64,000 nt of DNA from Fluviicola chungangensis (GTDB lineage: Bacteria > Bacteroidota > Bacteroidia > Flavobacteriales_D > Crocinitomicaceae). A program made the translations under genes and the position numbers. This document shows, in pieces, positions 42,715-50,804 of the stretch. The notes beneath the pieces were generated by a model. It saw only the letters and a program-made list of their open reading frames with translations, made no database searches and was not told the DNA's origin. The stretch covers positions 434,001 through 498,000 of the forward strand of contig NZ_VLPL01000003.1 in NCBI RefSeq assembly GCF_007558725.1. Reading direction: 5' to 3'. How positions within the stretch are numbered: position 1 is the first letter of the stretch; every line of letters starts with the position of its first letter.

Positions 42715-43740
42715 CTAATCATCTATCTCGTATTCAGCCAAAATTTCATTGTATGGTTTGTCCAACAATTGCTGCAAAGTTACATCATATTGTTCCATAT
42801 AACTAGCAACAATGCGATAACCTAAAAATTGTCCCAAGCGATCCGGTCCTTTTTGGGGAAGTCCGGATGTAAAGGGTGCTTCCTGTAAAAATGCTGCCTG
42901 ATCCGTTTCACTTTTGACAAACAGCATGTTGTGCTTTACGAGGTATTCCCAAAAGGCACGTTCATTTTTGATGGCCCATGTATAATCCGTTGCAGGATAT
43001 CGCAATAAGATGCGCTCTTCCTGTTCGGGCAAAGCTGCTTTGGTGATGTACAGGATTTTTCCCCATTGAATGATTGCCTCGATGTTATTCATGTCTTTCC
43101 CCGGCTCACAAATGTGGGTCAAGACCCAGGCACAAACGGCATCGCGTTCCAGGTATTCCGGTTCCATAGCTTCTTTGATCCATTCATAGAAAACATCGCC
43201 GGGAAGTTCTTTAATAACATCTGTTTTGGCACCGAGATAGCGTTCCAGTCCAACTCCGATTTCGTTTTCCGTGCAGTACATACTGGATGAAAAGAAGGAG
43301 TTCATAAATAAGATTGTTTTCGGAAGTTTTGCATCCGGCAAATGCACGTGGATCCGCTTGAATCCATCCTCAATGATCTTCCGGGAGTGCTCTGTATCCG
43401 GGAATCGCTCGTCGATTCGTTTCGATAAGCGCTTATAATACGGATTATGAGTGAATTCAATCCAGTTTGCCTGGAAAACGGTGTCTTTCGGAAGCCCGGT
43501 TTTGTAACAGTAGTAGAATTGATAGTCTACGATCTCCGGGAATTTTTGCGACAGGTCAAAAAGTTCGGCACCCAATTGTGCATCCGGGGTGTGCTTGATG
43601 ATACTATCCAAATGAACACTTTTGAGTTGGTAGTTACTCTTTGAAATATCTGTATCCAGCAAATCGTCTGAACACGACTGCATGATGAGCAAGGCCTGTG
43701 ACAGTAACAAAAGGAGCCCGATTTTTCGCGTGTAATTCAT
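42715..43740 (-). CDS. gldB: Gliding motility lipoprotein GldB
   Basis: A 341-residue lipoprotein needed for gliding in Flavobacterium. The start at the ATG at 43740 gives MNYTRKIGLLLLLSQALLI and the lipobox MQSC. The body holds the family landmarks PEIVDYQFYYCYKTGLPKD, GVGLERYLG and QEERILLRYPATDYTW, with FLGYRIVASYME near the end. A TTG three codons earlier is part of the promoter element TATTTTTG and is not a likely start. The neighbouring nadE, across one gene, matches the gldBC-nadE proximity seen in some Flavobacteria. Confidence 0.93.
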   Translation of the reverse strand: MNYTRKIGLLLLLSQALLIMQSCSDDLLDTDISKSNYQLKSVHLDSIIKHTPDAQLGAELFDLSQKFPEIVDYQFYYCYKTGLPKDTVFQANWIEFTHNPYYKRLSKRIDERFPDTEHSRKIIEDGFKRIHVHLPDAKLPKTILFMNSFFSSSMYCTENEIGVGLERYLGAKTDVIKELPGDVFYEWIKEAMEPEYLERDAVCAWVLTHICEPGKDMNNIEAIIQWGKILYITKAALPEQEERILLRYPATDYTWAIKNERAFWEYLVKHNMLFVKSETDQAAFLQEAPFTSGLPQKGPDRLGQFLGYRIVASYMEQYDVTLQQLLDKPYNEILAEYEIDD

Positions 43741-43746
43741 ATTGGT

Positions 43747-43754
43747 CAAAAATA
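43747..43754 (-). promoter_or_regulatory. gldB -7 element
   Basis: TATTTTTG on the minus strand, six bases before the gldB ATG at 43740; it decides the start and leaves almost no leader. Confidence 0.6.
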
Positions 43755-43780
43755 ATCATTCTAGTCTCAATGAAAGAAAC

Positions 43781-43788
43781 TATATTTG
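43781..43788 (+). promoter_or_regulatory. -7 element of the beta-barrel gene 43809
   Basis: TATATTTG, 20 bases before the ATG at 43809, divergent from the gldB promoter. Confidence 0.6.
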
Positions 43789-43808
43789 ATTCACTTTTAA
43801 TATAACTT

Positions 43809-44693
43809 ATGAAAAGATTAATAGTAACATGTTTGGCTGTAAGTATTTCAGCTTCAATTTTTGCTCAGGATGGCGGTACCGACAGAAAAGTGAATATGGG
43901 TATTGCCTATCAATTAGGATTAAACTTTACAAAACCGGGAACAAAGCGAATTGATAAGGATGGAGTGGGAGTTCAAAATGCATTTGGCTTAAATATCAAT
44001 TTCAACTTCAACGACAATATTGGGTTTGCTACAGGCGTAGAGTTCGATTTTGAATCCTACAAAGTGTCCATGAATACCTTGAATGGAGCTAATTATTATT
44101 TATACAGCGACAACAAAATTATCCAGGAAGAGGAACTGAATGGAGACGAAGCAAATATGAGCAAGTATAAAGTGTTCGAGCTGACCGGGCGAAAATATAA
44201 GAATATTTATGCAACCATTCCTACGATGTTGATCTTTAGAACCAATGCCTTGGGTGATTTCCGTTACTACGGAAAATTCGGAGCGAGAACAAGTTTCCTG
44301 GTAAAATCCACGAAAACTGATCAGGGGAATATTTTCAAAGTCGGGAACAACGAGGCTACTGGAGCGGATATTGATGCAATCGCGATGAATTCGTCAGCTG
44401 TTTCATCTACAGGAAGTGAAATGGAGGGAATGAAAACACCTTACGGAAATGATATCAGTGCTATTCGCTGTTCATTAGGTGTGGCAGGTGGCACCCAGTG
44501 GACTTTTACAGGAAATACGATGTTGTTTGCGGAACTAGGATTTTACTATGGATTAACTCCAATCAATATCGAAGGAAGCGGAAAAAACAAAACATTGTTC
44601 AACAGAACGGTGGGATCCCCTAGTTCAAGCGATTATTTCGGTTTGAAAACAACCCAAACTCAGTTTTGTTTGAAAATCGGTATTTTGTTCTGA
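43809..44693 (+). CDS. Outer-membrane beta-barrel protein (PorT/OMPb-brl-like)
   Basis: A 294-residue protein with a signal peptide (MKRLIVTCLAVSISASIFAQ) and an alternating polar/hydrophobic pattern of amphipathic strands: GIAYQLGLNF, AFGLNINFNFNDNIGFATGVEFDFE, RYYGKFGARTSFLV, and the C-terminal strand TQFCLKIGILF ending in Phe, as expected for outer-membrane insertion. It belongs to the broad barrel-domain group that includes PorT, but identity with PorT itself is not shown. It is divergent from gldB and ahead of nadE behind a terminator, so it is monocistronic. Role unknown. Confidence 0.78.
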   Translation: MKRLIVTCLAVSISASIFAQDGGTDRKVNMGIAYQLGLNFTKPGTKRIDKDGVGVQNAFGLNINFNFNDNIGFATGVEFDFESYKVSMNTLNGANYYLYSDNKIIQEEELNGDEANMSKYKVFELTGRKYKNIYATIPTMLIFRTNALGDFRYYGKFGARTSFLVKSTKTDQGNIFKVGNNEATGADIDAIAMNSSAVSSTGSEMEGMKTPYGNDISAIRCSLGVAGGTQWTFTGNTMLFAELGFYYGLTPINIEGSGKNKTLFNRTVGSPSSSDYFGLKTTQTQFCLKIGILF

Positions 44694-44715
44694 CGAATAA
44701 AGTAATCCTTTTAGA

Positions 44716-44752
44716 AATCCCGTTTTGGCTTAGCCGAGACGGGATTTTTTTC
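44716..44752 (+). terminator. Terminator before nadE
   Basis: AATCCCGT pairs with ACGGGATT with an inner TGGCTTAGCCG palindrome, then a T-run. Confidence 0.88.
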
Positions 44753-44772
44753 TATTTTTACTACCAGGATTT

Positions 44773-45549
44773 ATGGAAAAAGAACTAGAAGTAATCGATT
44801 ATATATCAAATTGGTTGAGGCAATATGCATTGAATGCGGGAGCAAATGGATTTGTGGTCGGAATATCGGGCGGAGTGGATAGCGCAGTGACATCGACTCT
44901 TTGTGCCAGAACCGGAATGAAGGTACTCGTTTTGAATATGCCGATTCGCCAGCCGAAAGTTGAATTCGGGAGAGCTACGGAACACATTGATTGGCTCCAG
45001 ACCAATTTCTCGAATGTGGAGGCGCAGACAATTGATCTTACCGATACGTTCCATCAACTTGAAAAAACGTTTCCGGCAAACACCGTGGAAAACCACCTGG
45101 CGATGGCAAATTCCAGGGCAAGATTGCGCATGACAACCCTATATGCTCTGGGACAAACTCATGGGTTACTGGTAGCCGGAACAGGGAATAAAATTGAAGA
45201 TTTTGGAGTCGGATTCTTTACAAAGTACGGAGACGGCGGAGTGGACCTTAGCCCGATAGCAGATTTGACTAAGACAGAAGTTTTTGAACTGGCTGGTTCC
45301 CTGAATATTGTGGAATCGATTCTGACGGCAAAACCGACGGATGGATTGTGGGAAGATGGGCGTTCGGATGAAGACCAGATGGGAGCGACTTACCCCGAAT
45401 TGGAATGGGCAATGGAATTTAGCGGAAACGAAGAATCATTGAATTCAAGACAACAGGAAGTTTTGGCAATTTATCGTAAATTGAACAGAGCAAATAAACA
45501 TAAAATGGAACCGATTCCGGTTTGTTTGCTTCCGAAAAACATCAAATGA
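44773..45549 (+). CDS. nadE: NAD+ synthase, ammonia-dependent
   Basis: Cytosolic enzyme that amidates nicotinate adenine dinucleotide to NAD+ with ATP. The pyrophosphate loop is GISGGVDSA at 30-38; NSRARLRMTTLYALGQ, GTGNKIEDFGVGFFTKYGDGG and PIADLTKTEVF are the substrate-site motifs. At 258 residues it has no glutaminase domain, so it uses ammonia. Its last codons overlap the M48 peptidase start (ATGA), so NAD synthesis and an exported protease are translated from one message. Confidence 0.97.
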   Translation: MEKELEVIDYISNWLRQYALNAGANGFVVGISGGVDSAVTSTLCARTGMKVLVLNMPIRQPKVEFGRATEHIDWLQTNFSNVEAQTIDLTDTFHQLEKTFPANTVENHLAMANSRARLRMTTLYALGQTHGLLVAGTGNKIEDFGVGFFTKYGDGGVDLSPIADLTKTEVFELAGSLNIVESILTAKPTDGLWEDGRSDEDQMGATYPELEWAMEFSGNEESLNSRQQEVLAIYRKLNRANKHKMEPIPVCLLPKNIK

Positions 45550-47795
45550 CAAACAAGGGAACAAACTTGCTTTTTGGAGCGCTGATGCTGCTGTTTCAAA
45601 CAGTTGGACAAGGTGATTTCAATCACTACAAATCCTTGTGCAGTAAAGGTCCTGTTCCCGTGGATTTCTCCAGTTCCACGCTTGCAAAAATCAAACGGGA
45701 CCAACGGGAAGATCTGAAATCTTTGAACTACAAAAAGCGGGAATTTTTCGTTGAGCAAATCAATTATTCGATTGATGAGATTTTGCATTCCGGAAATGTG
45801 ACCTTTGGAGATACTATCAGTAATTACCTTCAGCAATTGGGAGACCGCTTGGTTGCCAATGAAACGGACCTGAGCGGAAAATTACGTTTTTATGTCTACA
45901 ATTCTACCGAAGCAAATGCTTTTTCCACCAGGCAGGGAATCGTGTTCGTTACTACCGGTTTGATTGCACAGCTGACATCGGAAGCCCAGTTGGCGTTTGT
46001 TATATCGCATGAAATAATTCATTACCAGGAACACCATGTGCTGGACCTCTTCGAACATGCGATCAAAGAGAAGTTTTACTCCTATAATGAACGGGCCAGG
46101 TTTTTAAGCAATTATTCCAGAGAGAATGAACTGGAAGCGGATCGCCTGGCGGTTAAAATGGTTCACGATGCAGGCTACAAATCCAGCGAGATCAACAAAA
46201 CCTTTGACGTGTTGCTTTATTCGTACTTGCCGTTTGAAGAAATGAAGCTCGATAAAACGTATTTCAACACCCGTGAAATGTATGTGCCTGAAATGTACTT
46301 TGACTTCAAACGAAATGAAATTTCTGCAAAATTTAAATACAATGACTACCTGATGTCTCATCCGAACCTGGCTAAACGCAAGGAACAGGTGACCGATCAA
46401 ATTGACAAATTCAAAAATTGGGACAAAGAACTGTTATACGAGGATAGTCTTCAGTTTTATTACATCCGCGATGTTGCCCGGTTTGAATATGTCCTGAACA
46501 AAGTATATGCAGACGAACCGGTTGAAGCATTGTATGCGATCTACATTTTGGAGAAGAAATACCCCGGATCATCCTTCCTGAATACTTGCAAGTCCCAGGC
46601 CTGGCTGGATATTATGAAAACAACCATCAAAAAGGAAGGAACGGCTTACACGGAATATACTTCCCTGAACAGGAAAAAAATGAAGCACCACGAAGGACAG
46701 ATTTCCGTTTTGAACCAGTTTATAAATGTTCTCCCGAAAACGGGGAAATTAGCCATGGGACTGCGGATTATCTACGATGTTTACCAATCGGATACAACTA
46801 ACCCGGTAGCGAAAAGCTGCTATGAAACAGCTATTCGTTTGGTGGTGAAAAGTGATGATTTTGAACCGGAAAAGTTTTCAACCACAAACTTTTCCGAAAC
46901 ATTGGCTTACCTGGAAAATCTGAAACAGGATACCTCGTCCAAATCAAAGTTACACGCCGTAGAATGGGATAAATATACAATCATTGAAAACCAGTCGAAG
47001 GGGGTGACGGAAGATTTTGGAATTGATTCTTCCAAGTTTTTCATGTATGGGATTGCGGATATTATCCGGGACAGCAATTTTATGAAAGAGTTCAGACGGT
47101 TTTCGCTTGAAAAAGGCATTATTGACAAGGACCGGGATGAATTTAACCTGATGACAGATGCCGAACAGGAAGAACATGAGTATTTCAAATACGACAATGC
47201 GGTTCATTTGGAAATGGACACCATGCTGATCTTTCAACCGGCGATTTTTGAGACTACCCGGTCATCTGAAGTGGATGTATACAAAACCTTTAAAACGCGG
47301 GACCTGGTTTTCAAAGAGATTTATTCAACTGCAGCGGATCTGAACATTCACCTGAAAAGTTTGAGCCTGAAAGATCTGGAAATGTTGCGTGCAGAAGATT
47401 GGAACGATTATTCATTGCTTCAACGCAGTCTGACCCGTGCGATCGCGGATTATGAAAATGATTATTTCGTATTGGATATTGCCGACCTCCATGTGATCCA
47501 TTCCAGGTTGAAGACGGAAAAACTATTGTTTTTGGAGTACCAGCATAGCTTTGCGCCCGATTTATATGCCGGAAATGTTGTTTTATTTACCGTATTGCTC
47601 CCGGTTGGATTGGTTTACTTTCCCATCGCCCTTCTTTCCGGGCATTATTCCGATTGGCAATTCTATGTACTGGATCTGAAAACAGGAGAATTGGCGCTGG
47701 AACGATCTTACTATGTCAATGAACCGGCCTCCAGGCACAGTATCGGTTCACGCCTTAACGGCCTGTTTCATCAATTAAAACAAGGCAAAGAATGA
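45546..47795 (+). CDS. Exported M48-family metallopeptidase
   Basis: A 749-residue zinc peptidase. The start in the ATGA overlap with nadE gives a signal-like N-terminus (TNLLFGALMLLFQTVGQ). The peptidase domain (about 75-270) has HEIIH at 155-159 (H155, E156, H159) and ENELEAD at about 193-199 with the third zinc ligand. The remaining 450 residues are not recognised; a hydrophobic pair near the C-terminus (VVLFTVLLPVGLVYFPIALL, about 680-700) may anchor it. M48 peptidases often act in envelope protein quality control. The stop overlaps the start of the beta-barrel gene (ATGA). Confidence 0.88.
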   Translation: MTNKGTNLLFGALMLLFQTVGQGDFNHYKSLCSKGPVPVDFSSSTLAKIKRDQREDLKSLNYKKREFFVEQINYSIDEILHSGNVTFGDTISNYLQQLGDRLVANETDLSGKLRFYVYNSTEANAFSTRQGIVFVTTGLIAQLTSEAQLAFVISHEIIHYQEHHVLDLFEHAIKEKFYSYNERARFLSNYSRENELEADRLAVKMVHDAGYKSSEINKTFDVLLYSYLPFEEMKLDKTYFNTREMYVPEMYFDFKRNEISAKFKYNDYLMSHPNLAKRKEQVTDQIDKFKNWDKELLYEDSLQFYYIRDVARFEYVLNKVYADEPVEALYAIYILEKKYPGSSFLNTCKSQAWLDIMKTTIKKEGTAYTEYTSLNRKKMKHHEGQISVLNQFINVLPKTGKLAMGLRIIYDVYQSDTTNPVAKSCYETAIRLVVKSDDFEPEKFSTTNFSETLAYLENLKQDTSSKSKLHAVEWDKYTIIENQSKGVTEDFGIDSSKFFMYGIADIIRDSNFMKEFRRFSLEKGIIDKDRDEFNLMTDAEQEEHEYFKYDNAVHLEMDTMLIFQPAIFETTRSSEVDVYKTFKTRDLVFKEIYSTAADLNIHLKSLSLKDLEMLRAEDWNDYSLLQRSLTRAIADYENDYFVLDIADLHVIHSRLKTEKLLFLEYQHSFAPDLYAGNVVLFTVLLPVGLVYFPIALLSGHYSDWQFYVLDLKTGELALERSYYVNEPASRHSIGSRLNGLFHQLKQGKE

Positions 47796-48613
47796 ATATT
47801 AAAGGAATTCTTCTTGGTTATTTGTTGGGGTGCAGTTTTGTTTCGGGAGCTCAGGAAGTGGGGTATTACGGACATCGCATCTTTTTGGAATTGGACGGAC
47901 AGGGACAAATTCCACTGCTTCAAAATGTATTCGGGGAACGGAAAGGTTATGTTTCAAAAAATGGAACGCTTAATAGTTCGTATAACCTGCTCGATCTGGG
48001 ATACCGGGCAAGCTTGAATGTTGCAATTACGGAACCTGTGGGATTCGGAATCGAATTTTCGCAGCGCTTTTACCAGGTGAACTTACAGTCGATTGATGAG
48101 ATTACCCGGAATTTTACAGATACTTCGGGGACGATGGTTACGGAATATTTGCCTGCAAAAGTAGCATACCTCCCGATCCGTGAAACCGTTTTCATGCCGA
48201 AGCTTTTGATTGCGTTAAATGACAGCCGTGTACCGTGTGGTTTTGCAAGTGAAATCGGAATAGGTTACTCACTGATCCAATTTCCGAATAGGAATTTGGA
48301 TATTGAATTGCTGAATTCAACAAATGCTGACCAGGCAGCGCAGGTGAAAGAAAAGTTGCTGGATTCCAGAGCGGAAGAATTCCGAGGATTGGTTTTTATG
48401 TATGGTTTCCGGATGAATTATCCGATAAGCAAACGGGTCTTATTTCACATCGGTTTCCGTTATCAGTATGCCTTTCAATTCAGTAAAAAGAAATTCCGGC
48501 GTATGGATGAATCCGAATATTGGTTCTCTGGGCGGGAGCTTTGGTCCAAAGTAAATCTCCGAAGACAACTCGGTATTTTTAGTTTTGGAACTGGTCTTAC
48601 ATTTACATTATAG
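47792..48613 (+). CDS. Outer-membrane beta-barrel-like protein of unknown function
   Basis: A 273-residue protein with a signal peptide (MNIKGILLGYLLGCSFVSGAQ) and an amphipathic-strand pattern: YRASLNVAITEPVGFGIEFSQ, SEIGIGYSLIQF, VLFHIGFRYQYAFQF, and the C-terminal strand LGIFSFGTGLTFTL. I recognise no family. It is translationally coupled to the M48 peptidase gene, so the two may act together in the envelope, for example as protease and client or assembly partner; this is inference. Confidence 0.72.
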   Translation: MNIKGILLGYLLGCSFVSGAQEVGYYGHRIFLELDGQGQIPLLQNVFGERKGYVSKNGTLNSSYNLLDLGYRASLNVAITEPVGFGIEFSQRFYQVNLQSIDEITRNFTDTSGTMVTEYLPAKVAYLPIRETVFMPKLLIALNDSRVPCGFASEIGIGYSLIQFPNRNLDIELLNSTNADQAAQVKEKLLDSRAEEFRGLVFMYGFRMNYPISKRVLFHIGFRYQYAFQFSKKKFRRMDESEYWFSGRELWSKVNLRRQLGIFSFGTGLTFTL

Positions 48614-48645
48614 CAGTAGGAGCGAAAAATTTTCTACCCCTACTG
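48614..48645. terminator. Palindromic terminator between convergent genes
   Basis: CAGTAGG and CCTACTG flank GAAAAATTTTC in an imperfect palindrome ending in TTTCTTTTTG. The core resembles that of the perfect palindrome at 52350. Confidence 0.75.
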
Positions 48646-48662
48646 TTTCTTTTTGTATTTAA

Positions 48663-48986
48663 TTACTCCGCTTCCGGCGCCAATCTCAAAACAATCCCGT
48701 CGATCTCTTCGGAAATAGGGATTTGGCATCCCAGGCGGCTGTTCGGTTTTACATAAAATGCCTGGTCAAGCATATCCAGTTCGGCATCGCTCTGTTCCGC
48801 CAAGGGAGTGTCGGATTCCAGGTAACATTGACATGTAGCACACATGGCCATTCCACCACATTCGCCTTTTACAGGAAGTTCGTAAGCTTTACAAAGCTCC
48901 ATGATGTTCATGTTCATGTCTGTAGGAGCATCCAATACATGTTCAACTCCTTCGCGGTCAATAATTGTTACCTTAATGTCTGCCAT
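48663..48986 (-). CDS. Adrenodoxin-type 2Fe-2S ferredoxin
   Basis: A 107-residue electron carrier. The cluster ligands are C43, C49 and C52 in ECGGMAMCATC and C87 in RLGCQI, the vertebrate/bacterial adrenodoxin spacing C-x5-C-x2-C-x34-C. Partner enzymes are unknown. It is a single gene with TACCTTTG 16 bases upstream of its ATG and a terminator shared with the convergent barrel gene. Confidence 0.94.
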   Translation of the reverse strand: MADIKVTIIDREGVEHVLDAPTDMNMNIMELCKAYELPVKGECGGMAMCATCQCYLESDTPLAEQSDAELDMLDQAFYVKPNSRLGCQIPISEEIDGIVLRLAPEAE

Positions 48987-49002
48987 TGCATAGAATTTGC
49001 TG

Positions 49003-49010
49003 CAAAGGTA
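49003..49010 (-). promoter_or_regulatory. -7 element of the ferredoxin gene
   Basis: TACCTTTG on the minus strand, 16 bases before the ATG at 48986. Confidence 0.6.
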
Positions 49011-49142
49011 CTAACTAACCCGATTTCAGCATAGAATTCTTCTGAAATTTCATGAGTAAACAAACTGATGGTATTTTATCTTCGTTAACTTTTTAAACCC
49101 GCATCTTAAAAACACTATTTTTAATAAACTAAAATTTTCTTC

Positions 49143-50573
49143 ATGCTGTGGACGTTCTCTTTCTCACTCTCATTCTGTTTCTTTTGCTCCATCTGCCTGG
49201 CGCAGTCCAATACCTGGACAGAGAACTCCGAATTCTTTAAGGATCAATCACCTTATCAGATCGGCAGCTATCTTTTTGAAGACGGATCTTTTCAGTTAAG
49301 TGAGGGAAATTACCGCTTTAAGTTCAACAGCCAGGGAGTGTTAGATCGAAGTTTAATTCAGCTGATAGTGGAAGTAGAAGGTTCTCCGGACCAAAAGACG
49401 AGCGGCTGCACTGCTTTTGATATGAAGAAAAATATTCGTTACACACTGGCTGATAATATCATTCATATTGAGCGTATGTTTCCTGACCGAAACAACGAGT
49501 ACAAGGCCATTCCCTTGGAGAAACAGGAACATGTAGTGAAAAGTGTTTGGGATGAATATTCAAATAATTCCAATCATGTGGATGCAGGCATCATTACTTC
49601 CATTGAAGGAAAAATAATCCTTTATCAAACGTATTTCGCCATTTCGACAAATACACATCCGGGGATGTTCAAACCAAAAGGAATCAATACCTACATGAGG
49701 CTGAGTATTGTAAACCTGGAAGATTATACCGTTTCATACGAATACCTTTTGATCGATGTGTTTAATCCGGCTTACGGAAAAAAAAAGGAGGTACTTGATC
49801 TGTTTGATTTTAAGTGTATCGGGATGAATGCAGAACAGGAATTGCTTTTCAGTGTCAGTAAAACATCGTTTAAAGACAGAGACGCTCCACCACTTTCATT
49901 GAGTGATTATAAAGGAGTGGATTATTGTAAATCGGGGATCGACATTTGGTCTGTCAATCTCAGCGATTATTCTCAGAAGAAGGTCTATTCAACCGTTATT
50001 GAATCGGTGAAGAGTGCTTCGTCCGTGAGTTTGGTTTTTGGAAATGGTGGATGGCTTCTGAGCTGGACCGAGCCAAGAGAGGATTATTATACGTTTCATG
50101 CACGCCGATTTAAACTGGATAGGGATTATGATGTTCAGGAAGCCACTGTCCATTTTCCGTCGCGGGAATTTAAATTGGAAAAATCCCAAACGCCCAATAT
50201 ACGGGTTTATAAGGACTTAATCGGGAGGGAATTGTATTGTACGGCAATCCCGAATGATCCGACTATTTTTATGATGGACGAAAATTCCGTACTGAAAATA
50301 GGGCACAACGACCTGTTGAAATGGGATTTGAACAAAAATTTCGTATTGTCAGACGCTGATTTACTGTGCCTTCCCTGTTTGAAGGATCTTTCCTTGGAGG
50401 AAAACAAGCTGTTGAGTGATTTGCCGGAAGCGATTCCTTCACAAGTGCCGCATACGCGAATTTTAAAATTGAGAAAGGTTGGGAATACGATCCTTGTTTT
50501 ACACCTGGAAAGCCTTGAAGAGGCAGGTAAGACAAAACAATTGTTCCTGAAAACCGGAAAAATAGAGTTATAA
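49143..50573 (+). CDS. Secreted protein of unknown function, paralogue A
   Basis: A 476-residue exported protein: signal peptide MLWTFSFSLSFCFFCSICLAQ. The remainder is a beta-rich pattern without recognised domains. It is a diverged paralogue of the next gene (50805): compare YMRLSIVNLEDYTVSYEYLL with FVRLTYINLKSMEINEEYVM, and SASSVSLVF..GGWLLSWTE with SDAVYTSIQ..TGISLNWTE. There is no T9SS sorting domain or lipobox, so it is probably periplasmic. TATTTTTA at 49116-49123 may be its -7 element. The gene ends in a strong hairpin at 50576. Confidence 0.7.
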   Translation: MLWTFSFSLSFCFFCSICLAQSNTWTENSEFFKDQSPYQIGSYLFEDGSFQLSEGNYRFKFNSQGVLDRSLIQLIVEVEGSPDQKTSGCTAFDMKKNIRYTLADNIIHIERMFPDRNNEYKAIPLEKQEHVVKSVWDEYSNNSNHVDAGIITSIEGKIILYQTYFAISTNTHPGMFKPKGINTYMRLSIVNLEDYTVSYEYLLIDVFNPAYGKKKEVLDLFDFKCIGMNAEQELLFSVSKTSFKDRDAPPLSLSDYKGVDYCKSGIDIWSVNLSDYSQKKVYSTVIESVKSASSVSLVFGNGGWLLSWTEPREDYYTFHARRFKLDRDYDVQEATVHFPSREFKLEKSQTPNIRVYKDLIGRELYCTAIPNDPTIFMMDENSVLKIGHNDLLKWDLNKNFVLSDADLLCLPCLKDLSLEENKLLSDLPEAIPSQVPHTRILKLRKVGNTILVLHLESLEEAGKTKQLFLKTGKIEL

Positions 50574-50575
50574 GT

Positions 50576-50611
50576 GATCCGGCAGTCATCGATAAGATTT
50601 ACTGCCGGATC
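50576..50611 (+). terminator. Hairpin after paralogue A
   Basis: GATCCGGCAGT and ACTGCCGGATC are perfect 11-base arms around a 14-base loop, starting three bases after the stop codon. No T-tract follows directly. Confidence 0.8.
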
Positions 50612-50634
50612 TATATATAGTCGTTCCTGTCTAT

Positions 50635-50688
50635 CCTCGGCTGAGCCGAGGGAAGGAGGATCGGAAAGCCCTCCCGTATTTACGGGAG
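50635..50688. repeat. Two perfect palindromes in tandem
   Basis: CCTCGGCTGAGCCGAGG (50635-50651) and CTCCCGTATTTACGGGAG (50671-50688) are both perfect inverted repeats, separated by 19 bases, in the gap between the paralogous genes. Function unknown; they may be stacked terminators or repeat remnants. Confidence 0.7.
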
Positions 50689-50761
50689 AACTGTAAGTTG
50701 ATTCAAAGTTACAGATTTTTCTTCGTAGATCCTTTTCTTAGGAGGCTGGTGATTTGGTTTG

Positions 50762-50769
50762 TATATTTG
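50762..50769 (+). promoter_or_regulatory. -7 element of paralogue B
   Basis: TATATTTG matches TAnnTTTG, 35 bases before the ATG at 50805. Confidence 0.5.
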
Positions 50770-50804
50770 CCGGATAATTGATCTAAAACTTAAAAATTAT
50801 AACT

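Noticed and set aside
48723-49034. Open frame opposite the ferredoxin gene
   Set aside because: Shadow of the ferredoxin; the ferredoxin has all four cluster cysteines and its own promoter element.
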